Both the position numbers and the translations under genes were made by a program. A model generated the notes under the pieces. That model had not been told where the DNA came from and searched no databases. It saw only the letters and a list, made by a program, of their open reading frames with translations. This document shows positions 44,262-53,313 of a stretch of 64,000 nt of DNA, one piece after another (position 1 is the stretch's first letter; the number at the start of each line of letters is the position of its first letter). The stretch lies in assembly GCF_019972115.1 (NCBI RefSeq), contig NZ_BPFJ01000002.1:620001-684000 (forward strand), given 5' to 3'. This stretch comes from Sulfurovum sp. TSL6. GTDB lineage: Bacteria > Campylobacterota > Campylobacteria > Campylobacterales > Sulfurovaceae.

Positions 44262-44344
44262 CCAGCCTCGTGCTTGATACGGATATCCATGAATTCATAA
44301 TGAATGTAAAAGTTTTAAATTCCCGGGTCAAGTCCGAGAATGAC
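44262..44344. repeat. Probable dispersed palindromic repeat between rpmI and the MutS-HNH gene
   Basis: Two half-elements are visible: TCGTGCTTGATACGGATATCC (given as 44273-44290 plus flanks) and CCGGGTCAAGTCCGAGAATG (44323-44342). Together they resemble the widespread proteobacterial intergenic repeats of the type GTCATTC-CGG-CTTGA-CCGG-AATC. GC content is higher than in the surroundings. Copy number cannot be seen from one window. Confidence 0.45.
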
Positions 44345-44388
44345 GTGAAAGCTCTAACCCTATTTGTGTTAAAATCTATCTATTAAAA

Positions 44389-47334
44389 ATGAGGGCGGGA
44401 TTAGTGGACAAAGTAACCGAAATACTTTCTCAAAAAAAGAAACTTCTAACAGAGGTTTATTTTGATTTACAAGTACATTTTGAAGAAAAGTATGGGAAAG
44501 ATGCCCTTGTCTTGATGGAAATCGGTACTTTTTTTGAAGTCTATGAAGTGAACAATGATGAGATGAAAGTAGGTAAAGCCAAAGAGATCGCCGAACTGCT
44601 TAATATCCAACTCACACGCAAAAGTAAAGCCGTGTTAGAAAACTCAGTTTCCAACCCTCTTCTTGCAGGTGTCCCTGCTGTCTCTTTAGACCGTTATCTC
44701 TCCCGCCTCATCTCTACCAAAAAATATACCATTATCGTGGTCAAACAAAAAGGAGAGATGCCAAATATCAAACGCTATGTGTCTAACATCATCTCTCCGG
44801 GTACAAACTTTGAATACCTCAGTGAACCCTCTGAAAACAACATTGTCTCTCTACTCATAGATGAAAATGCAGGTATCTTCTCTGTAGGGTATGCTGCTAT
44901 AGATGTGAGTACGGGTAAAACCATCTGTAATGAGATACACTCCACCCGCGATGACAAAACGTATGCCCTGGATGAAGCTTTTAATCTTTTACAGACCTAC
45001 ACAACTTCAGAAGTGATCATCACACTTGACAGCAAAGAGATAGACAAAGAGTGGATCGTGCACTATTTGGAACTTGAGTCTCTGCACTACTCTCTCAATA
45101 CAAAACGCTTTAAAATACAATTTCAAAATGAACTCTTTACCCGTGTCTTCAACATCAACTCTTTTCTTTCCAGCATTGAGTTCTTGGACCTTGAGAGGCA
45201 TCCGTATACGACAGAGTCTTTGGCGGTGCTGATCGACTTTATTATCGAACATGATGAGAGTATTATAGAGAAGATGAACAAGCCACAGTTCTTGGGAAAT
45301 AACCGTTATATGTACATCGGGAACAATGCGATGGAACAGCTTTCAGTGATCTCCCGTGACGCTGCAGACATCACGCTGCTTGACCTGATAGATAAAACCT
45401 CTACCGCTTTTGGGAAGCGTCTCCTTAAAGAGAGATTGCTCAACCCTATCTGCGATAAAGCATTACTGGAACAGCGCTATACTCTGACAGAACTGCTGCT
45501 GCCTAGCATCAATCGTTTTGAGACACACCTGAAACAGATCTATGACCTTGAACGTATCACAAGGCGTATCAAACTGCGAAAACTGCACCCTGTAGAACTC
45601 ACCTATATCACGATGTCCCTGGAGGCGATCCTCAAGCTTCTTGAGGATGCCCAAAGCAATGGTCTTGAGATGGATGACAATCTCTATGCTGAGACACAAG
45701 AGATGCTCAAAGTCTTACAGGACACTTTTGAACTGGATGTCTGTGCAAGATTTCGCATAGAACAGATCAATGACAACCTTTTTAAAGATGGTGTCTACCC
45801 TGCGATTGACACCATTGTCAAGCATCAGCAAAAAGAAGTCAATAAGATGGACCAAGTTGCCACCCATGTGGAATCACTCTTTGATCAGGACAAGCTGTTC
45901 TCAGGTACTGCCAAATATGCGACGGTAAATTATCTAGAAAGCGAAGGTTACTTTCTGAATCTCACGAAAAACCGATTTACGCTTATAGAAAAAGCGCTCA
46001 AAGACTCTTTTGTCACCATTGACAACCAACATCACTTCTTTAAAGACTTTCATTACAAATATTTAAAAAATGCTGTCAAGGTACAAGCACCGCTTTTTGA
46101 AGAGATCACACGAAACTATGAAGCGTCTCAAGTCAAACTTGTTTCCCTTGTCAAACAACGCTATATAGAGAGCCTTGATCTTCTTGAAAACAGGTTCTCT
46201 TTACTGCTTGATAAACTGATCGTCTTCATCGCCGACATCGATGTGGCGATCTCTAATGCCAAATGCAGCAAAAGCATGAACCTATCCCGCCCTATCATAG
46301 AAGAAGGGAATTTTTATGAGGCGACGGCATTGCGCCATCCTATCATAGAATCCAATGATGAACGCGGTATCTATGTGCCTAATGATGTTTTTTTAGGCCA
46401 GAACAATGGTACGACACACAATCATATCACCCTCAATGCCAGTGATGGTGAAGATGTTCTAGGCACGCTTCTGTATGGTATCAACTCTTCAGGAAAATCC
46501 TCGTTGATGAAAAGTATAGGGATTTCAGTAGTCCTGGCACAGGCTGGTTTTTTTGTACCTGCGGTGGAACTGCGCTTTGGGCTCTATGACAAACTCTTTA
46601 CACGTATCGTATCACAAGACAATCTTTACAAAGGATTGTCAACATTCGCAGTGGAGATGATGGAGCTCAAAAACATCTTTAACCGTGCAAATGAGCGCTC
46701 TTTGGTCTTAGGTGACGAGATAAGCCAAGGTACAGAAACAGAATCTGCTCTTGCCATCGTTTCAAGTGCTATACTAAAGCTTATCTCATTGAGATCGACC
46801 TTTATCTTTGCTACGCACTTACATCAGCTAGGAAGCATCCCTCAGCTTCAAAGCATGAAACATCTTATCTTCTTGCATTTGGGTATCAAGTATGATGAAA
46901 GCAATGATACTCTCATCTATAACCGTGTACTGCAGTTAGGTATGGGAGACAGTCTTTACGGACTTGAATTTGCAAAATCACTACATATGGACAGTGAATT
47001 TCTTCAAATGGCACAAACCATACGAGAAAACCTGAACCATGGGGGAAGTGATATTAAAAAGCTACGTAGACAGAAAAGCAGCAAATACAATAAAGACCTT
47101 TACCTCAGTAAATGTGCCTTATGTGAGAAGAGTGTAGAAGATGTCCATCATATCGCTGAGCAGAGGCATGCGAATGAAGAGGGACAGATAGACCACTTCC
47201 ACAAAAACCATAAATACAACCTCATCCCTCTATGCAAAAAGCATCATAACCTGGTGCATGAAGGAAAGATCAATATCTCTGGATTTGTGATGACAAGTGA
47301 AGGATTAAAATTGCATTATGACCTCAAAGAGTAG
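44389..47334 (+). CDS. MutS-family mismatch repair protein with C-terminal HNH nuclease (MutS7-like)
   Basis: The protein has 981 residues. The N-terminal mismatch-binding domain is present with the Phe-x-Glu motif (F48-F49-E50 in GTFFEVYEV), followed by connector, lever and clamp regions (about 130-620). The ATPase has Walker [10 protein letters not shown] near 698-706 and Walker [12 protein letters not shown] near 780. After about 890 comes an HNH domain: [14 protein letters not shown], and [14 protein letters not shown] with paired zinc cysteines. This layout is that of MutS7 proteins of octocoral mitochondria, some giant viruses and epsilonproteobacteria, and it could recognise a mismatch and cut without MutL. 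A GTG at 44404 is an alternative start. Confidence 0.9.
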   Translation: MRAGLVDKVTEILSQKKKLLTEVYFDLQVHFEEKYGKDALVLMEIGTFFEVYEVNNDEMKVGKAKEIAELLNIQLTRKSKAVLENSVSNPLLAGVPAVSLDRYLSRLISTKKYTIIVVKQKGEMPNIKRYVSNIISPGTNFEYLSEPSENNIVSLLIDENAGIFSVGYAAIDVSTGKTICNEIHSTRDDKTYALDEAFNLLQTYTTSEVIITLDSKEIDKEWIVHYLELESLHYSLNTKRFKIQFQNELFTRVFNINSFLSSIEFLDLERHPYTTESLAVLIDFIIEHDESIIEKMNKPQFLGNNRYMYIGNNAMEQLSVISRDAADITLLDLIDKTSTAFGKRLLKERLLNPICDKALLEQRYTLTELLLPSINRFETHLKQIYDLERITRRIKLRKLHPVELTYITMSLEAILKLLEDAQSNGLEMDDNLYAETQEMLKVLQDTFELDVCARFRIEQINDNLFKDGVYPAIDTIVKHQQKEVNKMDQVATHVESLFDQDKLFSGTAKYATVNYLESEGYFLNLTKNRFTLIEKALKDSFVTIDNQHHFFKDFHYKYLKNAVKVQAPLFEEITRNYEASQVKLVSLVKQRYIESLDLLENRFSLLLDKLIVFIADIDVAISNAKCSKSMNLSRPIIEEGNFYEATALRHPIIESNDERGIYVPNDVFLGQNNGTTHNHITLNASDGEDVLGTLLYGINSSGKSSLMKSIGISVVLAQAGFFVPAVELRFGLYDKLFTRIVSQDNLYKGLSTFAVEMMELKNIFNRANERSLVLGDEISQGTETESALAIVSSAILKLISLRSTFIFATHLHQLGSIPQLQSMKHLIFLHLGIKYDESNDTLIYNRVLQLGMGDSLYGLEFAKSLHMDSEFLQMAQTIRENLNHGGSDIKKLRRQKSSKYNKDLYLSKCALCEKSVEDVHHIAEQRHANEEGQIDHFHKNHKYNLIPLCKKHHNLVHEGKINISGFVMTSEGLKLHYDLKE

Positions 47335-47350
47335 TAGCTATACTCTTTGA
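47324..47350. terminator. Bidirectional terminator between the MutS-HNH gene and infC
   Basis: TCAAAGAGTA (47324-47333) pairs perfectly with TACTCTTTGA (47341-47350), a 10-bp stem with a 7-base loop, between two convergent genes. The stem overlaps the last codons of the MutS-HNH gene. Downstream on the plus strand are A-rich and T-rich stretches. Confidence 0.65.
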
Positions 47351-47359
47351 TTGAAAAAA

Positions 47360-47908
47360 TTATTTCTTTTGAGGTGTGACGTACATATTGATGTAACGCC
47401 CTTCTTGTTGTGGTTTACTTTCTAGAGTTCCTATATCTTCGAGCATGGGCCAGACACGGTTAAGCACATCTACTCCCCATTCAGGGTTTGCCATCTCACG
47501 TCCTCTAAGGAACACACGAAGTTTTACATGCTTTCCTTTCTCCAAGAACTCTCTGGCATGTTTTACTTTATAGGCGATATCATTCTCAGCGATCTTACAA
47601 GAGAACTTTACCTCTTTCACTTCTATTTTCTTTTGCTTCTTTTTGGCTTCTTTTTTCTTTTTTTCAAGTTCGTACTTGTGCTTTCCGTAGTCCATTACTT
47701 TAGCTACAGGAGGCTTTGCATCAGGTGACATAAGAACAAGATCTAAACCTTTCTCTTCGGCTATTTGCATGGCTTCAGATCTAGAAATGATACCAAACTG
47801 TTCGCCATCATCACCGAGTACTCTAAGCTCATTCGCTCTGATAGCGTCATTCATAATGACATCATCACCTTTTTTTCTGCCTCTGTTTCTATCGTGTTGT
47901 TTACTCAA
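47360..47908 (-). CDS. infC: Translation initiation factor IF-3
   Basis: The protein has 182 residues with [21 protein letters not shown], the linker [22 protein letters not shown] and the C-terminal 30S-binding domain ([19 protein letters not shown]). The start codon is a TTG (47908) overlapping the thrS stop (TTGA), with GAAGGT seven bases upstream. Unusual start codons are the rule for infC, where they serve autoregulation. Confidence 0.96.
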   Translation of the reverse strand: MSKQHDRNRGRKKGDDVIMNDAIRANELRVLGDDGEQFGIISRSEAMQIAEEKGLDLVLMSPDAKPPVAKVMDYGKHKYELEKKKKEAKKKQKKIEVKEVKFSCKIAENDIAYKVKHAREFLEKGKHVKLRVFLRGREMANPEWGVDVLNRVWPMLEDIGTLESKPQQEGRYINMYVTPQKK

Positions 47909-49740
47909 ATTTTACCTTCTTGAAGTTGTTGTGTTAATTTTACCATAAATTCTTCTTCAGTAAGATTATACTGTTCTTTGGCTCTTCTGTCACGGATTGC
48001 GACTGTTTTATTTGCCACTTCCTCATCTCCGATGATCACTACATACGGCACACGCTGCTTTTCAGCATTACGGACACGCTTGTTTAGAGAATCATTTTTA
48101 TCATAGACTTCAGCATCCATACCCTCTTGAACCAATCTTTTCTTAAGTTCAAATGCGTAATCTGCATGCGTATCAGCAATAGGGACAAATATGACCTGTA
48201 CAGGCGCTAAAAAGAACGGGAACTCTCCGGCATAGTGTTCAGTGAGGATACCAATAAAACGTTCAAATGATCCCAGGATCGCTCTATGTATCATCACCGG
48301 TTTTTTACGTGTATTGTCATCTCCAACATACTCTACATCAAAACGTTCAGGAAGGTTAAAATCTACCTGTATCGTACCACACTGCCATTTACGTCCAATA
48401 GCATCAGTGATCTTAATATCTATCTTAGGACCATAAAATGCACCCCCGCCTTCATCGATGGTAAATGGTAGGTTGTTGCCATTTAGGGCATCTTTGAGAC
48501 CCTGTGTTGCCAATTCCCATACGTCATCATCACCGATCGCTTTTTCCGGCTTGGTTGCTACTTCCATCGTATACTCAAAGCCAAACAGTTTCATCACTGA
48601 ATCCACAAACTCTACGACATCAAGGACCTCAGCAGCGATCTGTTCTGGTTCACAGAAGATATGTGCATCATCCTGAGTAAATTCACGCACACGCAGAAGT
48701 CCGTGCAGTACACCTGACTTTTCATGGCGATGTACCACACCATACTCATAATAACGTAACGGAAGATCACGATAACTTTTTGGTGTCTGTTTAAAGACTT
48801 GGATATGTCCTAAACAGTTCATCGGCTTGATACCGTACTCTTGTTCATCGATCGTAGTAAGATACATATTTTCACCATAACAAGCATAGTGTCCGGAAAT
48901 TCTCCACATATCTGCTTTAAGGATCTCTGGTCCACGTACTGGTTCGTAGCCGCGGGTAAGGTGTGCTTTGTGCAAGATACTTTCTAGCTTATAACGGAGT
49001 TTTGCACCTTTTGGCATCCAGAATGGAAGCCCTGGACCTGCCGCTTCATTGAACATAAAGAGTTCCATCTCGTGACCTATCTTTCTGTGGTCACGCTTTT
49101 TAGCCTCTTCAAGCATCGTCATATGCGCTTTAAGTGCTTCTTTATCTGCAAAAGCCACACCGTAGATACGTGTAAGCATTTCCGCTTTTTCATCCCCGCC
49201 AAGGTAGGCTCCTGCCACACGTGTCAGTTTGAAGTTATGCAGAAAACGGAGTGCCGGTACATGCGGTCCGCGACACAAGTCTTCAAAGTCACCCTGCTTA
49301 TAGATAGACAGCGTATTATCTTCGATACGAGACATGACTTTTTGTTTCAAGTCATCATCTGCAAACTTTTCCAATGCTTCGGCTTTACTCATTTCGTACT
49401 TTTCGATCTTGTACTTTTTCTTAATGAGCTCTTTCATCTTTTTTTCGATCGTTTTAAGATCATTCTCACCTATTTGCTCATCTACTCTGAAGTCATAGTA
49501 GAAACCTTCATCTACCACGGGACCGACAAAGAACTGTGAATTAGGATAAAGTTCTGTGATAGCCTGAGCCATAAGGTGCGCTGTAGAGTGACGTACTATC
49601 TCCAAAGAAGCTTCAGAATTATCATACTCTATAGGTGTTGCCGTACAGTTCTCCCCTGCACTCTGCGTATCAATAATATTGCCTTGGTCATCTATATAAC
49701 CGATAAGATTTTCACTCAAATTAACCCTTTGTGTTATCAC
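47905..49740 (-). CDS. thrS: Threonyl-tRNA synthetase without the TGS domain
   Basis: The protein has 611 residues starting at a GTG. The N-terminal TGS (N1) domain of E. coli ThrS is missing. The editing domain ([19 protein letters not shown]) comes first, followed by the class II core ([23 protein letters not shown] with the zinc Cys, [13 protein letters not shown]) and the C-terminal anticodon-binding domain (about 510-611). Campylobacter ThrS is also of this short form. It is coupled to infC by the TTGA overlap. Confidence 0.96.
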   Translation of the reverse strand: MITQRVNLSENLIGYIDDQGNIIDTQSAGENCTATPIEYDNSEASLEIVRHSTAHLMAQAITELYPNSQFFVGPVVDEGFYYDFRVDEQIGENDLKTIEKKMKELIKKKYKIEKYEMSKAEALEKFADDDLKQKVMSRIEDNTLSIYKQGDFEDLCRGPHVPALRFLHNFKLTRVAGAYLGGDEKAEMLTRIYGVAFADKEALKAHMTMLEEAKKRDHRKIGHEMELFMFNEAAGPGLPFWMPKGAKLRYKLESILHKAHLTRGYEPVRGPEILKADMWRISGHYACYGENMYLTTIDEQEYGIKPMNCLGHIQVFKQTPKSYRDLPLRYYEYGVVHRHEKSGVLHGLLRVREFTQDDAHIFCEPEQIAAEVLDVVEFVDSVMKLFGFEYTMEVATKPEKAIGDDDVWELATQGLKDALNGNNLPFTIDEGGGAFYGPKIDIKITDAIGRKWQCGTIQVDFNLPERFDVEYVGDDNTRKKPVMIHRAILGSFERFIGILTEHYAGEFPFFLAPVQVIFVPIADTHADYAFELKKRLVQEGMDAEVYDKNDSLNKRVRNAEKQRVPYVVIIGDEEVANKTVAIRDRRAKEQYNLTEEEFMVKLTQQLQEGKI

Positions 49741-49769
49741 CGCCTACTATGCAGCGTTAAAATGCGGCT

Positions 49770-49775
49770 ATTATA
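49770..49775 (-). promoter_or_regulatory. -10 box of thrS-infC
   Basis: GCTATAATAGCC on the minus strand contains TATAAT 30 bases before the GTG start, so the leader is very short, about 25 bases. There is no room for a T-box or an E. coli-type ThrS operator. Confidence 0.65.
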
Positions 49776-49839
49776 GCTAAAAGTTGGATAGAAAGAAATT
49801 AATGGCATAAAGACATGGACTTTTCTCACAGGCACTTAC

Positions 49840-50268
49840 TTAATCATTCAATATTTTTATGAGCCCCATTGGAGCATAGGCAGCCATTGGACCCCCTGCT
49901 ACCCATTTTCTCATTGCAAGTTTTCCCCTTAACGCAAAATTACTGCCGTCGTCTGTTTCTCTTATTTCATCACAGTATTTTAATAATTCTTGGGCATGTT
50001 CCATGTCGTTATCTGTAAAATTTTTTAATAGATACTGTGTACGTATTTTGAGTGTATCTTTTTCACTGAGTTGATAGGCTTGTGTGATATAATCCATCAC
50101 TCCCATAAAATAGCCAAAGATCATTGAATGTTTGCTCTTATCATCAAGCAGGAAGGGGTTATTCATTTTAGGCATAGCCAGAGAAGCCTCTGTAAAGGCA
50201 CTTAATTCTTCATATATTTTTTCATAGGGTACTGTATCTTTGGTTTTTAGAAAGTCAAATAGTCCCAA
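49840..50268 (-). CDS. Conserved-looking cytosolic protein of unknown function
   Basis: The protein has 142 residues, helical, without signal peptide or membrane segment. It begins MGLFDFLKTKDTVPYEK, a start seen in several unrelated small proteins. The C-terminal half contains RGKLAMRKWVAGGPMAAYAP. I do not recognise a family. It stands alone between thrS and the degenerate tRNA. Confidence 0.65.
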   Translation of the reverse strand: MGLFDFLKTKDTVPYEKIYEELSAFTEASLAMPKMNNPFLLDDKSKHSMIFGYFMGVMDYITQAYQLSEKDTLKIRTQYLLKNFTDNDMEHAQELLKYCDEIRETDDGSNFALRGKLAMRKWVAGGPMAAYAPMGLIKILND

Positions 50269-50393
50269 AACAACCCCTATAAATTAATTCTATATCGAAA
50301 CTATATCATAAAAATATCAAATAATGCAAAATACATGTCAATATGGGGAGTTAAAAAAAGTTTTGGAAACGATAAATGTTATCAAAAAAGTGA

Positions 50394-50444
50394 GTGGTGA
50401 TCACGATTGGACTTGAACCAACGACTTCTTCTATGTCAAAGAAG
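50394..50444. repeat. tRNA-derived direct repeat, left copy
   Basis: The 51 bases are identical to 51191-51241 except at 50432 and 50440, offset 797 bases. The repeat starts one base outside the tRNA 3' end and stops in the anticodon arm, the usual extent of a tRNA-type attachment core. Confidence 0.85.
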
Positions 50445-50471
50445 TTGCATTCCCCTACAGTTACCCTTATC
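50395..50471 (-). pseudogene. Degenerate tRNA-Val copy
   Basis: The 3' part (T arm, variable region, anticodon arm with GAC, encoded CCA) matches the intact tRNA-Val at 51192-51267 over 51 bases with two differences, and these two lie opposite each other in the anticodon stem so that pairing is kept. The 5' part has no workable D stem, and the acceptor pairs at only 5 of 7 positions. It reads as a decayed duplicate or the far end of an integration event. Confidence 0.75.
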
Positions 50472-50607
50472 CAAGGATTTACATAAGATTTAAAAATAAA
50501 CTTTCACAGCAGATGTGGGTAAATATTTGAAAGTCTCACAAAACAAGAACTTACAATTAAATTGATTAACTACATAAATATATTATATAAATATTACATT
50601 TATTTGT

Positions 50608-50613
50608 TATAAT
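50608..50613 (+). promoter_or_regulatory. -10 box of the orphan lipoprotein
   Basis: TATAAT in TTTGTTATAATG, 37 bases before the ATG at 50650. The surroundings are strongly AT-rich. Confidence 0.5.
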
Positions 50614-50649
50614 GAATTGTTATGAATTTAAAATTAAAAGGAGGATGTC

Positions 50650-51111
50650 ATGAAGAAGTTAAATGCTTTACTAGCAATTATCGCTATGAGTTTTATGGTT
50701 GGTTGTGGAGGAGGAAGTGGTGCCGGTATAGTATCAGCTTCAGGAATAGCAGTTGACCCGATGACAGAAAGAGACCTTATTGAAATATTTTACCATACAC
50801 CAACAGGGATGTGTGAAGACCCTGATTTTCAACAGTATCTAAAGGATGAATTAGCATCACAGGGTTTCTTTATCGATTACTATCTATTCCGCGAGGAGAC
50901 AAATACTGTTGACTGTACTACCTATGATAGAACAAATGACATAAATGATGGGTGTTTAATATTTGATTTGGCGATACTGCTTGATGACCCAAATTATTTA
51001 AACTATGATACAAGTTGTGTTATAGGTGTTGACTTTGATCCTAATGCTCAACCAGTAGCCAAAGATACAAATATTGATGCATCGATTTCTTCTGCTATAA
51101 AGGTATGGTAA
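50650..51111 (+). CDS. Orphan lipoprotein between the tRNA-Val copies
   Basis: The protein has 153 residues with a lipoprotein signal (lipobox MVGC, Cys 19), a Gly/Ser spacer (GGGSGAG), and then an acidic domain with four cysteines (MCEDPDF, VDCTTYD, DGCLIFD, TSCVIGVDFDP) that could form two disulfides. Asp/Asn-rich strands suggest a secreted domain that may bind calcium. AAGGAGG precedes the ATG. It is flanked on both sides by tRNA-Val sequence, so it may be acquired. No family is recognised. Confidence 0.75.
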   Translation: MKKLNALLAIIAMSFMVGCGGGSGAGIVSASGIAVDPMTERDLIEIFYHTPTGMCEDPDFQQYLKDELASQGFFIDYYLFREETNTVDCTTYDRTNDINDGCLIFDLAILLDDPNYLNYDTSCVIGVDFDPNAQPVAKDTNIDASISSAIKVW

Positions 51112-51190
51112 TAGCCATCAAATTATAGTAGAAAACAAGTAACAGGTTTTGTTATGAAGTAACAGTGTACTGGGAGTGTTAAGATTTGAA

Positions 51191-51241
51191 GTGGTGATCA
51201 CGATTGGACTTGAACCAACGACTTCTTCCATGTCAAGGAAG
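51191..51241. repeat. tRNA-derived direct repeat, right copy
   Basis: Partner of 50394-50444; it forms the 3' part of the intact tRNA-Val gene. Confidence 0.85.
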
Positions 51242-51267
51242 TACTCTACCAACTGAGTTACGCGATC
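51192..51267 (-). tRNA. tRNA-Val (GAC)
   Basis: 76 bases. The acceptor GATCGCG pairs with CGTGATC (one G-U), the D stem is ACTC/GAGT, the anticodon stem CTTCC/GGAAG encloses TTGACAT (anticodon GAC), the T loop is TTCAAGT and CCA is encoded. This is the intact copy next to the 797-base segment. Confidence 0.94.
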
Positions 51268-51317
51268 ATTTTTAAGAGATGAGATTATATCCAACAGATA
51301 CTTAAAAGTGAGGCGAC

Positions 51318-51953
51318 TTAGTCTTGGCAGACCCAGGCACTCTCTGAACAGAGTCTGTCGAGATATTCACTCGCTTCGCTTTTACCTGAAATTAATGCTT
51401 TTTTAAAGTTGTCATAGGCTTTCATTTTGTCATGAGTGATCCCTTCTCCCCATGCATACAATACGGCTACATTGACCTGTGCAGTACTGTCACCCATACT
51501 TGCTGCTTTTTGAAAAAATTCAAATGCCTTTTGCTGGTCCTGCTTCACTCCTTTGCCTTCTATATATAACGCAGCAAGATTGTTATATGCTTGCATTATG
51601 CCTGCTTCTACGGCTTTTTCATACCAATACCGTGCTTTTTCATACCCATGGGCATCTGTTTCTCCAGCAGCATGATAGAGTTGTGCTAGGTTATACTGTG
51701 CAGGTCCATTGCCCTGTTTTGCCGCTTTTTCATACCACTTCCTTGCTTTGTCAAGGTCTTTCTGGACACCTTTGCCATTTGCATAAATAAGCCCAACATT
51801 GTACTGTGCTTTTGCATCATCTTTTTTAGCCAGGGAATAAAAGGTGTTCAGTGCTTTGATGTAACCGCCGTTGTTATAGTCTTCTACAGCCTGATTAAAA
51901 TCATTGGCGAAGAGCGTGACTGTAGCGATGATAAAAATAGATAAAACTTTCAT
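51318..51953 (-). CDS. Exported Sel1-repeat protein
   Basis: The protein has 211 residues with a signal peptide (IFIIATVTLFAND). Four Sel1-like repeats of about 36 residues follow (AQYNVGLIYANGKGVQKDLDK, AQYNLAQLYHAAGE, AYNNLAALYIEGKGVKQD, AQVNVAVLYAWGEGITHDK, each cut here to the core). Two C-terminal cysteines (LCSESAWVC) may pair. Similar to the HcpA-type cysteine/Sel1 proteins of Helicobacter in design but with few cysteines. A periplasmic protein-interaction role is likely. Confidence 0.87.
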   Translation of the reverse strand: MKVLSIFIIATVTLFANDFNQAVEDYNNGGYIKALNTFYSLAKKDDAKAQYNVGLIYANGKGVQKDLDKARKWYEKAAKQGNGPAQYNLAQLYHAAGETDAHGYEKARYWYEKAVEAGIMQAYNNLAALYIEGKGVKQDQQKAFEFFQKAASMGDSTAQVNVAVLYAWGEGITHDKMKAYDNFKKALISGKSEASEYLDRLCSESAWVCQD

Positions 51954-51980
51954 AGCTTCCTCTTTAAAATAACTGATACA

Positions 51981-52727
51981 TTATATCAAGGTCTCAGCAA
52001 CAAACGTCTTAGTTACCTTTCCACCAAACCTGTAAACACCCTCTTCATAACTGACATAAAGTTCTTCTCCACTTGTAGGATGTACTTTCATCTTATCAGA
52101 AACTTTACCTTCTTTATGACAACGTATAAAACATGCGACCATACCTGTTCCGCAAGCCAAGGTTTCATCTTCCACACCACGCTCGTAGGTACGAACATAC
52201 AGAGTATCATCTTTCACGGTACAAATATCCACATTTGCATCATATTTATGGCGTAAAACGCGTGCTTCTTCTATGTTGAACTCCTCTATGTTATCTCTCA
52301 CAGCTACAAGATGCGGTACACCGGAATTGATCAGCCACCACTTTTCTCCATACTCTTCTATCTCATCACTGATAATATCAGGGGGAACCATATCGCTCAC
52401 CACGTAGAGACCATTGATAGTTGCACGTATCACACCTGCTCCGGTTAAAAACTCTGCTTTATTGTCTTTGGCAATGCCTTTTTCCAGCGCAAAGTGGGCT
52501 ACAGCACGGCTTGCATTACCGCACATATCTGCCACACTTCCGTCCGCATTATAAAATTCCCATTCAAAATCATATTCAGGGTGGGGCAACACTACAACCA
52601 TACCATCGGCTCCCACACCATTTTGCCTATGGCACAGTTTTTTGGCAAGTGCTGATCTATCTGCTTTTTCTTGTGCCACGAACATCACAAAATCATTACC
52701 GCTGGCTGAATATTTAGTCACTGTCAT
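51981..52727 (-). CDS. dapF: Diaminopimelate epimerase
   Basis: The protein has 248 residues and converts LL- to meso-diaminopimelate, the residue that MurE (9402-10697) adds to peptidoglycan, and the lysine precursor. The two catalytic cysteines are in ADMCGNASRAV and LACGTGMVAC. KYSASGNDFVMF is the N-terminal signature. It overlaps coaE by 14 bases. Confidence 0.95.
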   Translation of the reverse strand: MTVTKYSASGNDFVMFVAQEKADRSALAKKLCHRQNGVGADGMVVVLPHPEYDFEWEFYNADGSVADMCGNASRAVAHFALEKGIAKDNKAEFLTGAGVIRATINGLYVVSDMVPPDIISDEIEEYGEKWWLINSGVPHLVAVRDNIEEFNIEEARVLRHKYDANVDICTVKDDTLYVRTYERGVEDETLACGTGMVACFIRCHKEGKVSDKMKVHPTSGEELYVSYEEGVYRFGGKVTKTFVAETLI

Positions 52728-53313
52728 TAAGTATCTCCTCTTTTACACGTTCACATTCTTTTTCTAATTGCGTAAGTGTACCACTATTATCTATAACATA
52801 GGTAGCCAGCTTACGTTTTTCTTCTACAGGTATCTGTGCCTCTATACGATTCAGTGCTTCTTCTTTGGTGTACCCTTCTCTTTCCATAAGACGTTTAAGT
52901 TGTTGTTCTTTTGTCGTATAGACCACTAAAGATTTTTCTATAGGATACCGTTTGTTTTCAAAAAACAGGGGAATATCAATAAAATAGGGCTTCCCCAATC
53001 TGTCCTGTTCGATGGACAGACGTTCGATCTCATCATAAATAAGCGGATGGAGCAGTGCTTCAAGTTCTTTAAGTTTAGTATGATCCGAAAAGACAATGGC
53101 CCCCAAAGCCTTTCTGTCTACCTTGCCCTCATATACCAATGTCTCGCCAAACTTCTCGGCTATCGCCTGATGCTGTTCGTCGAGTATCTTATGGGCTATC
53201 TTATCGGCATCTATGATATGAAATCCTGAAGCTTCAAGAAGTTTTACTGTCGAACTTTTCCCCGTAGCGATACTTCCTGTAAGAGCTATAGCATACTTAA
53301 AAGCCATTACCAT
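52714..53313 (-). CDS. coaE: Dephospho-CoA kinase
   Basis: The protein has 199 residues and catalyses the last step of coenzyme A synthesis. The P-loop GSIATGKSS is near residues 13-21, followed by DADKIAH, YFIDIPLFFENKRYP and the lid region EEALNRIEAQIPVEEK. Two ATG codons (53313 or 53307) are possible; the second overlaps the upstream stop as TAATG. PanD at 8289 feeds the same pathway. Confidence 0.94.
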   Translation of the reverse strand: MVMAFKYAIALTGSIATGKSSTVKLLEASGFHIIDADKIAHKILDEQHQAIAEKFGETLVYEGKVDRKALGAIVFSDHTKLKELEALLHPLIYDEIERLSIEQDRLGKPYFIDIPLFFENKRYPIEKSLVVYTTKEQQLKRLMEREGYTKEEALNRIEAQIPVEEKRKLATYVIDNSGTLTQLEKECERVKEEILNDSD

